Source: Thermoanaerobacterium thermosulfurigenes
GTDB taxonomy: Bacteria > Bacillota > Thermoanaerobacteria > Thermoanaerobacterales > Thermoanaerobacteraceae
NCBI RefSeq assembly: GCF_051201035.1
Contig: NZ_JBPODR010000003.1
Span: 57,912-121,911 of the forward strand
Direction of reading: 5' to 3'
DNA length: 64,000 nt
Shown: positions 1 to 8,563 of the stretch, one piece after another
How positions within the stretch are numbered: the first letter of the stretch is position 1
Layout: every line of letters starts with the position of its first letter
Made by a program: the position numbers and the translations under genes
The notes under the pieces: model-generated
What the model saw: the letters and a program-made list of their open reading frames with translations, nothing else
What the model was told of the DNA's origin: nothing
Databases searched by the model: none

Positions 1-1
1 G

Positions 2-2149
2 TACTTTTTGTCAGGAATTGGAGTCTACCTTGGAGTATTGTCTTTACCCGGTATCAATAGCATCAAATATCTAATCGTTTTGGTTTTGATATTGGCTTTT
101 GAGCATCTATTAAAAGTTAAAAGCAAAAATATTTTTAAAGTGGCGTTGATAACATTTTTCTCGCTGCTTTTAGTAGACCTCATCTACAGCAAAGCGTATG
201 GATTTTTGCTGTTTGACGTAATGACGTCTATTTACGAATCTGTCATAGCCATGTTAATGGTATTCATATTTAATCAGGCAATTTTACTCTTGGGTAGCTC
301 AAACAGAAAAGTCATATCAAACGAAGAAATCATATCATTGTGTATATTGTTAAGTATTTTTATCTTAGGCCTTGATAATATAAAGGTGTGGAGATTTAAC
401 TTAAATAGCTCATTTGGCATACTTACTATACTGATGAGTTCGTACATAGGTGGTGTAGGCACGGGTGCCAGCGTAGGAACTACCATTGGTCTTATTGGAA
501 GCCTTGCTCTTACAAATACTCCTACATCTGTAGGATTATACGGGTTTACAGGACTTTTGTCTGGAAGTATGAAAAAACTTGGCAGATTGGGAATTACATT
601 GGGATTTTTTACTGCTGCTGCTATTATGACATTTTATGTCAATGCATTTGCAAATATGATCATCAGTCCTTACGATTTTGCTTTAGCTTCTTTAGTGTTT
701 TTATCTGTTCCTAAAAAGAGGTTAGATCATCTTGTGTCAATTGTAAAAGGCGATAAAAACTTGTTACAGCGAAACTACAGTGTAAAACTTAAAGAAGTGG
801 TGACTGATAAATTAAAAGAGTATGCCGAAGTGTTCGACGAGTTAGGGAAAAGCTTTAAAAAGGCCAATGAGAAGATCTTAGATCACAAGGATATATCATA
901 TCTTTTTGAAGAAATAGCCAATAAGACATGTACTGATTGTGCTATGTACAAAATGTGCTGGGATAAAGATTTTTATTTTACATATAAAAGCATGTTTGAT
1001 TTAGTAGAAAGCCTGGAAGGAACAGGGAATGTTGAAAGCAACAAGCTTTATAAAAAGTGCATAAGGTTTCCTGAGCTTCTTAATTGTACGAGGCATAATC
1101 TCATGATTTACAAGATAAACATGCAGTGGAGGGAAAGGCTTAAAGATGCCAAGAATATTGTTTCAAACCAATTAAAAGGCATTTCCTCAGTTATATCAAA
1201 CATGGCTGACGATATAAGCATGGACATCACTTTCAAAGATGATCTTGAACAGTATCTGCTTGTAGAATTGGATAAAAGAGGGATACCTGTAGACGATGCT
1301 ATAGTTTACGATGCTGGAGACGGAAATGTGGTGATAAAGATATACAAGAAAGCCTGTTATGCAGCTAAAGAATGCGAGAAAAAAATTATTCCGGCTGTAT
1401 CAGAGATTATGGGGGAGAAGTACGAGCGGAAAAATACTTTGTGTTCTATAAATAATAAAGGGCGGTGCAGCTTGACTCTTACAAGAGCTGAAAGCTATCA
1501 AGTATCCACAGGCATTAGCAAAATCAGTAAAAGCGCCAATAAAATATCTGGTGACACATACTCTTTCATGGAACTGGAAGGCGGAAAGTACATGGCGGCT
1601 TTAAGCGATGGTATGGGTTTTGGCTTAAGAGCAGCTTCTGAAAGCAGTACGACAATATCCTTGCTGGAAAGATTCATTGAGGCGGGATTCGATAAAGGCT
1701 TGGTTGTACAAACTATAAATTCTATTCTGGCATTAAGGTCAGCTGAGGAGATGTTCTCGACAGTTGACATATCGTTTATAGATTTGTTTACGGGAGATGC
1801 AGAGTTTATAAAGATCGGCGCCTCAGCCACATTTATAAAGAGCGGAAAAGATGTGGATGTGATTGAATCCAGTTCATTGCCTATCGGTATTTTGGAAGAC
1901 GTCGATGCAGATATTCACGATAGGAAGTTAAAAGACGGTGACTTTGTGATTTTGACGACAGACGGGGTATTAGACTGCTTTGATGGTAACAAAGAAGAAA
2001 GCATGGCAAGATTTTTAAGAAACCTTGATTTAAAGGATCCTCAGGACATGGCTGAAGCTATAATGAAGAAATGCCTTGAGCTTTGTGAAAACAAGCCTAA
2101 AGACGACATGACAGTGCTTACGGTAAAAGTTTGGAAAAAGCGATTGTAA
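2..2149 (+). CDS. spoIIE: Stage II sporulation protein E, 5' end outside window
   Basis: PP2C-type phosphatase that dephosphorylates SpoIIAA in the forespore and so activates sigma-F; it also works at the polar division site. The reading frame is open from the first bases, so the true start lies upstream: about 715 residues are present against roughly 830 in Bacillus. The N-terminal third is strongly hydrophobic with several membrane segments, followed by a coiled, Cys-containing middle region (CTDCAMYKMC) and a C-terminal phosphatase domain with the metal-binding motifs ALSDGMGFG and LTTDGVLD. It heads the conserved order spoIIE-yabS-yabT-tilS-hpt-ftsH. Identification is firm; only the N-terminus is missing. 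Confidence 0.95.
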   Translation, partial: YFLSGIGVYLGVLSLPGINSIKYLIVLVLILAFEHLLKVKSKNIFKVALITFFSLLLVDLIYSKAYGFLLFDVMTSIYESVIAMLMVFIFNQAILLLGSSNRKVISNEEIISLCILLSIFILGLDNIKVWRFNLNSSFGILTILMSSYIGGVGTGASVGTTIGLIGSLALTNTPTSVGLYGFTGLLSGSMKKLGRLGITLGFFTAAAIMTFYVNAFANMIISPYDFALASLVFLSVPKKRLDHLVSIVKGDKNLLQRNYSVKLKEVVTDKLKEYAEVFDELGKSFKKANEKILDHKDISYLFEEIANKTCTDCAMYKMCWDKDFYFTYKSMFDLVESLEGTGNVESNKLYKKCIRFPELLNCTRHNLMIYKINMQWRERLKDAKNIVSNQLKGISSVISNMADDISMDITFKDDLEQYLLVELDKRGIPVDDAIVYDAGDGNVVIKIYKKACYAAKECEKKIIPAVSEIMGEKYERKNTLCSINNKGRCSLTLTRAESYQVSTGISKISKSANKISGDTYSFMELEGGKYMAALSDGMGFGLRAASESSTTISLLERFIEAGFDKGLVVQTINSILALRSAEEMFSTVDISFIDLFTGDAEFIKIGASATFIKSGKDVDVIESSSLPIGILEDVDADIHDRKLKDGDFVILTTDGVLDCFDGNKEESMARFLRNLDLKDPQDMAEAIMKKCLELCENKPKDDMTVLTVKVWKKRL

Positions 2150-2162
2150 GCTGAATAATCCT

Positions 2163-2202
2163 TCCATAAGATGGCAAAAATAATAAAAAATCTTATGGAG
2201 GG
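2163..2202 (+). promoter_or_regulatory. Inverted repeat enclosing the yabS ribosome-binding site
   Basis: Perfect 10-bp arms (TCCATAAGAT at 2163-2172, its complement at 2190-2199) enclose a 17-nt A-rich loop. The 3' arm contains the start of GGAGGG (2197-2202), the Shine-Dalgarno of yabS. It could be a weak intercistronic terminator of spoIIE, although no T-run follows, or a structure that hides the ribosome site. Confidence 0.55.
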
Positions 2203-2210
2203 ATTTGATT

Positions 2211-2900
2211 TTGGAGATTTTGATAAAACAGATAATCGTCGTTACAGACGGCAAATCAAATGTCGGTGGGAATCCAGCAGATGCAGCTTTTTTGGCGTAT
2301 AGGAAGGGAATTCGAGTAAGTTCTATAGGTATCGTTGACGACGGAAAGCTGTCTATAAAAGAGATAAAAGATATTGCAAGTTCCGGTGGTGGGGTGTATG
2401 ACATAATTTATTCAGATGACTTTATAAGGTCTTTATCGATGGTGACGCAAAAATCAGCCGAAAAAACTTTGTACGATACCTTAGATAGCGAATTGATGAA
2501 ACTCATAGGGAAAAATATAGAAGGACTTCATCCTGTATTGCGGTCTCAAATCGTAGAATACATCGATAAACTTCTTGATATTTCAGATGTAAGATGCGCA
2601 ATTTTGCTGGACTTAAGTGGAAGTATGGCAAGAAAATTGAAAAAAGCAGTGAATGGAGTAATGGATCTTCTAAGCACCATGAAAGTGAGAAAGGGCAAAA
2701 GCCAGTTTTGCCTAATAGGATTTCCATATGGCAATGATGTTTATGCGAAGGTTATATGTCCATTTACATCGAAGATAAATGATATAGAAGCTCATCTTAA
2801 GAACTTAAAGGCAGGTGGAAATACCCCTACTTACCATGCGATAAAGCTGGCTACATCGCTTTTTGACACAGAAGTTGAATCTATAAGAGGTATCGGTTAA
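2211..2900 (+). CDS. yabS: VWA-domain protein of the YabS type
   Basis: 229-residue soluble protein between spoIIE and the kinase gene, the position of yabS in Bacillus. The TTG at 2211 is chosen over the TTG at 2205 because GGAGGG ends at 2202. The MIDAS motif DLSGSM begins at residue 134 and the partner threonine is in GGNTPTYHA near 205. Residues 7-80 look like the second half of a VWA fold (VVTDGKSNVGG), so the chain appears to contain a half VWA followed by the MIDAS-bearing part; I recall the same order in Bacillus YabS. The role is not established; co-location suggests a partner of SpoIIE or YabT. Its stop overlaps the next start (TAATG). Confidence 0.8.
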   Translation: MEILIKQIIVVTDGKSNVGGNPADAAFLAYRKGIRVSSIGIVDDGKLSIKEIKDIASSGGGVYDIIYSDDFIRSLSMVTQKSAEKTLYDTLDSELMKLIGKNIEGLHPVLRSQIVEYIDKLLDISDVRCAILLDLSGSMARKLKKAVNGVMDLLSTMKVRKGKSQFCLIGFPYGNDVYAKVICPFTSKINDIEAHLKNLKAGGNTPTYHAIKLATSLFDTEVESIRGIG

Positions 2901-3739
2901 TGCTTGAGAATGGCTATGTTTTGACAGGCATACACAATAGACGGAAATACGTAGTCGAGAAAAAAATTGGTCATGGCGGTGTAGCCAACGTATACCTTGT
3001 GCACGACGAGGAAAATTTAAAATATGCGCTTAAGATAAGTGAAGATTTAATAAGCATCACGAGAGAGCACAAAGTGTTGACATCATTGAAAAATTGCGAT
3101 TTTGCTCCACACGTATTTGATTTAGATGATGTATTATTGTATAATAAAATGTATCATTATATAGTTTTGGAGTACATAGAGGGATATAGCCTTGATAGAT
3201 TGATTAAATCAGGTATTGATTTGGAGAATGCTTCATACATACTTACTGAAATTTTAGATGTTTTGCTTAGATTAAAGCGATTAGGCATTTTTTACACAGA
3301 TTTAAAACCATCCAATGTTATGATAGATGAGGTAAAAAAGCGTATAGTGCTTATTGACTATGGCTCAACATCTTCTAAAGATGATACCGTAAAAGAATTT
3401 ACACCTGAATTTGACAGAGCCAGTTGGAAAGTGGGCTTAAGAAAAGCGGATTCAGGGTATCTGTCGTTTGAAGCAGGGATGCTTTTTGTATGTCTTGTAA
3501 TGGGCAAGACATTTAGACATGATTACCACACGATAGGAGAAGTGTTAAAGCAATCAAGAGCAAGGCTTGGAAAATTTTATATTGCCATAATGAAGGCGCT
3601 TAATGGCACGTACGATATAAATAAACTGTATGTCAATTTTAAAAATGGCTGTTTTAGTGAAAAGGCGTCAATGTATTTAAATTACATTCTTTTCATAATG
3701 GGTATGATATTCATTTTACTTATGATTTTAGCGGTGTAG
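2900..3739 (+). CDS. yabT: Membrane-anchored serine/threonine kinase, YabT type
   Basis: 279 residues. Glycine-rich loop GHGGVA at 24-29, ATP-binding Lys45 in YALKIS, catalytic-loop FYTDLKPSN with Asp134 and a DYG metal motif at 153-155. The usual His-Arg of HRD is replaced by Tyr-Thr. The last 20 residues are one hydrophobic segment, so the kinase domain is probably held at the inner membrane by its C-terminus, as in Bacillus YabT, a sporulation Hanks-type kinase that phosphorylates DNA-binding proteins such as RecA. The ATG overlaps the yabS stop, so the two are translationally coupled. The chain is short for this family and lacks extracellular PASTA repeats. Confidence 0.85.
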   Translation: MLENGYVLTGIHNRRKYVVEKKIGHGGVANVYLVHDEENLKYALKISEDLISITREHKVLTSLKNCDFAPHVFDLDDVLLYNKMYHYIVLEYIEGYSLDRLIKSGIDLENASYILTEILDVLLRLKRLGIFYTDLKPSNVMIDEVKKRIVLIDYGSTSSKDDTVKEFTPEFDRASWKVGLRKADSGYLSFEAGMLFVCLVMGKTFRHDYHTIGEVLKQSRARLGKFYIAIMKALNGTYDINKLYVNFKNGCFSEKASMYLNYILFIMGMIFILLMILAV

Positions 3740-3748
3740 GGGATATAT

Positions 3749-5131
3749 ATGATAGATAGCTTTGAAAAGACGATAAAAGAATACAAAATGATAGAAAAAG
3801 GCGATAAAATCGTGGTAGGAGTATCTGGAGGCCCTGATTCTATTTGCCTTCTTAATTTGCTTTTAGAGATAAAAGAAAGGTATAAGCTTAAGCTTTTTGT
3901 GGTTCATGTAAATCACATGCTGAGGGGAGCCGATGCAGATAGTGATGCGTTGTTCGTTGAGAAGTTCTGCAAGGGAATAAATATCCCATTTTTTTTATTT
4001 AAGGAAGACGTGAGAAGATATGCTGAAGAAAAGGGATTATCAGAGGAGGCTGCCGGAAGAGAAATAAGGTACAGTGCTTTTAATAAAGTGCTTAAAGAAG
4101 TTGGTGGAAACAAAATTGCCATTGCCCACAACAAAAATGACGTAGCCGAAACGGTTCTCTTAAACATCTTAAGAGGTGCTGGTACAACTGGACTTGTGGG
4201 CATAAAGCCTGTTAATGGATGCATCATAAGACCTCTTATACAGACGAAAAGGCGTGAGATAATTGACTACCTTAATTCGAAGAATTTAGAGTTTGTAGAA
4301 GATGTGACAAATAAAGAAGATGCGTATAGAAGAAACCGAATAAGGCTAAAATTGATACCATTTATTGAAGAATATTTTGATATAGACATGGTCGAAAATT
4401 TGTACAGAACATCACAGATCGTACTTGATGATGAAGACTATTTAAGCCGTGAATCTGAAAAAATATTTAATGAGATTGCTGACATTGACAATGGAAATGT
4501 TAAACTTGACATTGATGGGATAAAAAAATTACACAGTTCCATAAAAAGAAGAGTCATTAGATTGGCGTATAAGAAACTAAAGGGAGATTTTAATCAGCTA
4601 GCGTTTAAGCACGTGGAAGATGTGTTAGATATCATGGACAAGCAGACATCGTCAAAAATTGATTTACCCTTTGAAATTGAAGTTATAAAAAGTTATAATA
4701 ATCTTATATTCAGAAAGAGAAACTTTTATGAAAAGCGAGATTTTAGTGAAGTTAAGCTTAATATTCCCGGTATAACAGATGGTGGATGTTTAGGAGTATA
4801 TAAGGCGGAGATAATAGATAGAGAATCAATAGAAAGCCTTAATTTAGGTAGATACCGTAAGTTTTTCGATGCTGATTTGATTGATGGCGATGTAGTCGTA
4901 AGGCATAGGAGAATTGGAGATTGCATCTTGCCTTTAAACATGAGAGGGACAAAGACACTTAAAAAGTATTTTATCGATGAGAAAATCCCAAGAGAGGAGA
5001 GGGATAAGATACCATTATTAGCTATTGGCAACACTATTTTGTGGATTGTGGGATATAGAATTTCTGAAAAGTACAAAGTACGTGATAGCACAAAAAAAAT
5101 ATTGTCTATAGAGTATATTGAACAAGATTAA
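3749..5131 (+). CDS. tilS: tRNA(Ile)-lysidine synthase
   Basis: 460 residues. ATP-dependent ligase that converts C34 of the CAU-anticodon tRNA-Ile to lysidine, so the tRNA reads AUA and is charged with isoleucine. The PP-loop SGGPDS is at residues 26-31, followed by the N-type ATP-pyrophosphatase domain and the C-terminal substrate-recognition domains. Start ATG lies 10 bases after the yabT stop, behind a GGGGATAT site. Place and length match the spoIIE-to-ftsH cluster of Bacillota. AUA codons are frequent in this genome, so the enzyme should be essential. Confidence 0.95.
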   Translation: MIDSFEKTIKEYKMIEKGDKIVVGVSGGPDSICLLNLLLEIKERYKLKLFVVHVNHMLRGADADSDALFVEKFCKGINIPFFLFKEDVRRYAEEKGLSEEAAGREIRYSAFNKVLKEVGGNKIAIAHNKNDVAETVLLNILRGAGTTGLVGIKPVNGCIIRPLIQTKRREIIDYLNSKNLEFVEDVTNKEDAYRRNRIRLKLIPFIEEYFDIDMVENLYRTSQIVLDDEDYLSRESEKIFNEIADIDNGNVKLDIDGIKKLHSSIKRRVIRLAYKKLKGDFNQLAFKHVEDVLDIMDKQTSSKIDLPFEIEVIKSYNNLIFRKRNFYEKRDFSEVKLNIPGITDGGCLGVYKAEIIDRESIESLNLGRYRKFFDADLIDGDVVVRHRRIGDCILPLNMRGTKTLKKYFIDEKIPREERDKIPLLAIGNTILWIVGYRISEKYKVRDSTKKILSIEYIEQD

Positions 5132-5143
5132 GGAGGAAATTTG

Positions 5144-5689
5144 ATGGAAAATTTATCAAAAGACATCGATGAAATTTTGATCACAGAAGAAGAGCTTAAA
5201 GAAAAGATAAAAGAGCTTGGGAGGCAGATTACGAAGGACTACGAAGGGAAAAATTTAATGCTGGTAGGAGTCTTAAAAGGTGCTTTAATGTTTATGGCTG
5301 ATTTGTCAAGAAACATAGATTTGCCTTTATCACTTGATTTTATGGCTGTTTCCAGCTATGGAAGCTCAACACATTCATCAGGAATAGTAAAGATAATTAA
5401 AGACCTTGATATAAGCATAGAAGGCAAAGATGTCCTGATTGTGGAGGATATAATTGATAGCGGTTTGACTCTGTCTTACTTGAGGGAAACCCTACTTGGG
5501 AGGAAACCAAAAAGCTTGAAAATATGCACAATATTAGACAAACCGGAGAGAAGAGAAGCATCTGTAAAAGTCGACTATGTGGGATTTAAGATACCGGATA
5601 AGTTTGTCGTTGGTTATGGATTAGACTTTGATGAAAAGTACAGAAACCTTCCTTTTATAGGCGTTTTGAAACCTGAAATGTACAGCTAA
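5144..5689 (+). CDS. hpt: Hypoxanthine phosphoribosyltransferase
   Basis: 181 residues. Purine salvage: hypoxanthine (and guanine) plus PRPP to IMP (GMP) in the cytoplasm. The PRPP-binding loop VLIVEDIIDSGLTL is complete. The ATG at 5144 is chosen over the TTG at 5141 because AGGAGG at 5131-5136 then has a 7-base spacing. That ribosome site directly abuts the tilS stop, so the gene is co-translated with tilS. The tilS-hpt-ftsH order is conserved across Bacillota. Confidence 0.95.
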   Translation: MENLSKDIDEILITEEELKEKIKELGRQITKDYEGKNLMLVGVLKGALMFMADLSRNIDLPLSLDFMAVSSYGSSTHSSGIVKIIKDLDISIEGKDVLIVEDIIDSGLTLSYLRETLLGRKPKSLKICTILDKPERREASVKVDYVGFKIPDKFVVGYGLDFDEKYRNLPFIGVLKPEMYS

Positions 5690-5692
5690 AAT

Positions 5693-5721
5693 TTGTTTTT
5701 TTATATGGTATATGTTATTAT
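5693..5721 (+). promoter_or_regulatory. Probable ftsH promoter
   Basis: TTGTTT at 5693-5698, a 17-base spacer, then TATTAT at 5716-5721 with an upstream TG (5713-5714) forming an extended -10. It lies between hpt and ftsH and could give ftsH transcription independent of the sporulation-linked upstream genes. Confidence 0.5.
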
Positions 5722-5757
5722 AAATTAAGTGATACGGCTTTGAAGGGAGGGCCATAT

Positions 5758-7593
5758 TTGAATAAAACGATCAGAGGTATCGTTATATGGATACTGATAA
5801 TTATCGCATTATATGCAATGGTACAATTGTATACTGATAATATTAAACAACCTGCGGCTATCGACGTTACTGAACTGTACAGCCAGATTATCAAAAACAA
5901 TGTTTCAGAGATGACTATTTCCGGCACAAGCATTACAGGTACTTTAAAAGACGGCACACAGTTTAGCAGCAATGTGCCTGATGTGACGTCGTTTATGAAT
6001 TTCTTGACGCCTTACATTAAGGACAATAAACTTGTCGTCAAGAGTGAACCGCCTCAAGGAGCTCCTTGGTGGTATTCACTTTTACCAACGCTATTTATGG
6101 TGGCTGTGTTGGTAGTGCTATGGTATGTGTTTATGCAGCAAGCACAAGGCGGTGGTGGCAATAGAGTCATGTCTTTTGGAAAAAGCCGTGCTAAGATGGT
6201 AACAGACGATAAGCGGAGAGTCACTTTTAATGACGTAGCTGGTGCAGATGAGGAAAAGGAAGAGCTGCAGGAAATAGTAGAGTTTTTGAAATTCCCCAAG
6301 AAATTCTTAGATTTAGGCGCTCGTATACCTAAAGGCGTTCTCTTAGTAGGACCTCCTGGAACAGGTAAAACTTTACTTGCAAAGGCTGTGGCTGGTGAAG
6401 CTGGAGTTCCATTTTTCAGCATAAGCGGTTCTGACTTTGTGGAGATGTTTGTAGGTGTCGGTGCATCAAGGGTTAGGGATCTTTTTGAACAAGCCAAGAA
6501 AAATTCTCCTTGTATAATTTTCATAGATGAAATTGACGCTGTTGGTCGCCATAGAGGCGCAGGATTAGGCGGTGGACATGACGAAAGAGAGCAAACATTA
6601 AACCAGTTGTTGGTTGAGATGGATGGTTTCAGTGTAAATGAAGGCATCATAGTCATAGCTGCTACAAATAGGCCAGACATCCTTGACCCTGCTCTTTTAA
6701 GGCCTGGGCGATTTGACAGGCATGTTACTGTAGGTGTTCCAGACATCAAAGGAAGAGAAGAGATCTTAAAGGTACATTCCAGAAACAAGCCTCTTGCACC
6801 TGATGTGTCACTGAAAGTTTTGGCGAGAAGGACGCCTGGATTTACAGGAGCTGATATTGAGAATCTCATGAACGAAGCTGCACTTTTGACTGCCAGAAAA
6901 GGCATGAAGCAGATAACTATGGTAGAGCTGGAAGAAGCTATTACAAGAGTTATAGCAGGTCCTGAAAAGAGAAGCAGAGTAATATCTGAAAGAGACAAAA
7001 AACTCGTATCGTATCACGAGGCAGGTCATGCGGTTGTTGCAAAACTCCTTCCGAATACGCCTCCTGTTCACGAAGTGACGATCATTCCAAGAGGAAGAGC
7101 AGGCGGTTACACCATGCTGCTTCCTGAAGAAGACAAGTACTACATGTCAAAGTCTGAGATGATGGACGAGATTGTCCACCTTTTGGGAGGACGCGTAGCT
7201 GAGAGCCTTGTCTTGAATGATATATCTACAGGTGCACAAAATGACATAGAAAGAGCCACAAACATAGCGAGAAAGATGGTTACAGAGTATGGCATGAGCG
7301 AAAAATTGGGTCCTATGACTTTCGGTACAGACAACGACGAAATATTTATTGGAAGAGATTTAGGTAGGACGCGCAATTACAGCGAAGAAGTTCAGTACGA
7401 CATTGACAAAGAGATGAAGAGGATCATTGATGAATGCTACAACAAGGCTGAGACACTGTTGAAAGAGAATATAGATAAGCTTCATAGAATTGCACAGGCT
7501 TTGATGACGAAAGAGAAACTTAACGCAGAGGAATTTGAAAAGTATTTTAATGGCGAAAATGTAGATGAGACGAATCAGAGCGAAGAAGCATAA
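5758..7593 (+). CDS. ftsH: ATP-dependent zinc metalloprotease FtsH
   Basis: 611 residues. Membrane AAA+ protease that extracts and degrades damaged membrane proteins and unstable regulators. Two N-terminal membrane segments (about 5-25 and 105-126) flank an external domain. Walker A GPPGTGKT is at 198-205, Walker B IIFIDEIDAVG follows, and the zinc site HEAGH is at 420-424. The TTG start at 5758 is preferred because GGGAGGG (5745-5751) is correctly spaced from it and would lie inside the longer reading frame. Last gene of the spoIIE cluster; a 13-bp hairpin terminator follows. Confidence 0.96.
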   Translation: MNKTIRGIVIWILIIIALYAMVQLYTDNIKQPAAIDVTELYSQIIKNNVSEMTISGTSITGTLKDGTQFSSNVPDVTSFMNFLTPYIKDNKLVVKSEPPQGAPWWYSLLPTLFMVAVLVVLWYVFMQQAQGGGGNRVMSFGKSRAKMVTDDKRRVTFNDVAGADEEKEELQEIVEFLKFPKKFLDLGARIPKGVLLVGPPGTGKTLLAKAVAGEAGVPFFSISGSDFVEMFVGVGASRVRDLFEQAKKNSPCIIFIDEIDAVGRHRGAGLGGGHDEREQTLNQLLVEMDGFSVNEGIIVIAATNRPDILDPALLRPGRFDRHVTVGVPDIKGREEILKVHSRNKPLAPDVSLKVLARRTPGFTGADIENLMNEAALLTARKGMKQITMVELEEAITRVIAGPEKRSRVISERDKKLVSYHEAGHAVVAKLLPNTPPVHEVTIIPRGRAGGYTMLLPEEDKYYMSKSEMMDEIVHLLGGRVAESLVLNDISTGAQNDIERATNIARKMVTEYGMSEKLGPMTFGTDNDEIFIGRDLGRTRNYSEEVQYDIDKEMKRIIDECYNKAETLLKENIDKLHRIAQALMTKEKLNAEEFEKYFNGENVDETNQSEEA

Positions 7594-7596
7594 CTT

Positions 7597-7631
7597 AAAA
7601 GACATACAATTTACTTTGTATGTCTTTTTTT
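7597..7631 (+). terminator. Rho-independent terminator after ftsH
   Basis: Perfect 13-bp stem (AAAAGACATACAA and its complement at 7616-7628) with a 6-nt loop, running into T residues. It separates ftsH from the convergent AraC gene. Confidence 0.85.
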
Positions 7632-7688
7632 AGTTTCATGAATGAGATTTCAAATTTTTCAAGATATAGTGTGATATTGCTTTTGCGA

Positions 7689-8444
7689 TTAATCTAATTC
7701 TCTGTATTCTTTCGGGGACATATTTGTCATCTTCCTGAAGTTTCTGTGAAATGTCCGCAAATTGCTGTATCCACAATTGAATGCGATTTCGCTTACAGAA
7801 AGATTGCTGTTTTTTAACATGTAGCAGGATTGCGAAATGCGATAGTTGTTTAGATATTCTGTAAAAGTCATGCCCATTTGCTGGATAAATAGTTTTGATA
7901 AATATGGATAATCGTAATTTAGGTATTTTGCAGCCTTTTTTAATGTACAGTCATTTGAATAGTTCTGCTCAATAAAAAGCAGCATCTTGTATAGAACTTT
8001 TGTCTTAGTCGATTGTTTTGAGGGAATGAATGAGGTATGGTTTACTAACATATCGCACAGTGAATATAAAAAGCTTTTTTTACCGTATATGGAATCAAGC
8101 TTATTGAAATTTATGATGTTATCCAAGTGCAGTATGTTATCTTCAGGGATCATGCCTTTGTAATTCATGTAGAAATCTCCGATAAGTTCTGGAGAAAACA
8201 AAATGATTGTGATGTCAGAGCAATCAATCGTCTTAAATTCATGCATTTGATTAGGAAAGACAAAGGCTAAATCATTTTTATTAAGTGTGTATTCTTTTTT
8301 GTCTATTGAGACAGATAATTGGCCGTCATTTAAGTATATAAGTTCGCACGCTCTATGAAAATGATATGGAAATTGATAATTTCTAAGTGAAAAAAAGCGG
8401 AAGAGATCTTTTTCATTTACACCATGCTTTTGAAAAAAGACCAT
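7689..8444 (-). CDS. AraC-family transcriptional regulator with cupin sensor
   Basis: 251 residues. The N-terminal part has a cupin-like effector domain (YHFHRACELIYLNDG), the C-terminal 100 residues two helix-turn-helix units ending in the family signature GYSNLRTFHRNFRKMTNMSP. It is divergent from the beta-xylosidase gene, 119 bases away, so a role as sugar-responsive regulator of xylC is likely (inference). AGGAGGG precedes the ATG. AraC proteins of this size usually respond to small sugars; the ligand cannot be read from the sequence. Confidence 0.85.
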   Translation of the reverse strand: MVFFQKHGVNEKDLFRFFSLRNYQFPYHFHRACELIYLNDGQLSVSIDKKEYTLNKNDLAFVFPNQMHEFKTIDCSDITIILFSPELIGDFYMNYKGMIPEDNILHLDNIINFNKLDSIYGKKSFLYSLCDMLVNHTSFIPSKQSTKTKVLYKMLLFIEQNYSNDCTLKKAAKYLNYDYPYLSKLFIQQMGMTFTEYLNNYRISQSCYMLKNSNLSVSEIAFNCGYSNLRTFHRNFRKMTNMSPKEYRELD

Positions 8445-8481
8445 AAGAGTCCCTCCTAAAAAAACACTAATATTGTCTTAA

Positions 8482-8511
8482 AGTATACTACTTTTTGCAT
8501 AGCGATATCAA
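8482..8511 (-). promoter_or_regulatory. Promoter of the AraC regulator gene
   Basis: Read on the minus strand: TTGATA (8511-8506), 18-base spacer, TATACT (8487-8482), about 38 bases before the ATG. No equally good plus-strand promoter for xylC is seen in the shared intergenic region, in keeping with activator-dependent transcription. Confidence 0.55.
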
Positions 8512-8563
8512 CAGGCATTTGCTTAAAATAGAATTAATCGTTTAAAGAGGAGGGGTTTTAGAA

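Noticed and set aside
6054..6998. 314-codon open frame on the minus strand inside ftsH
   Set aside because: Lies wholly within a clear ftsH gene; no ribosome site and no recognisable protein. Other long antisense frames in folP, the aminotransferase, ptsI and clpC were dismissed for the same reason.
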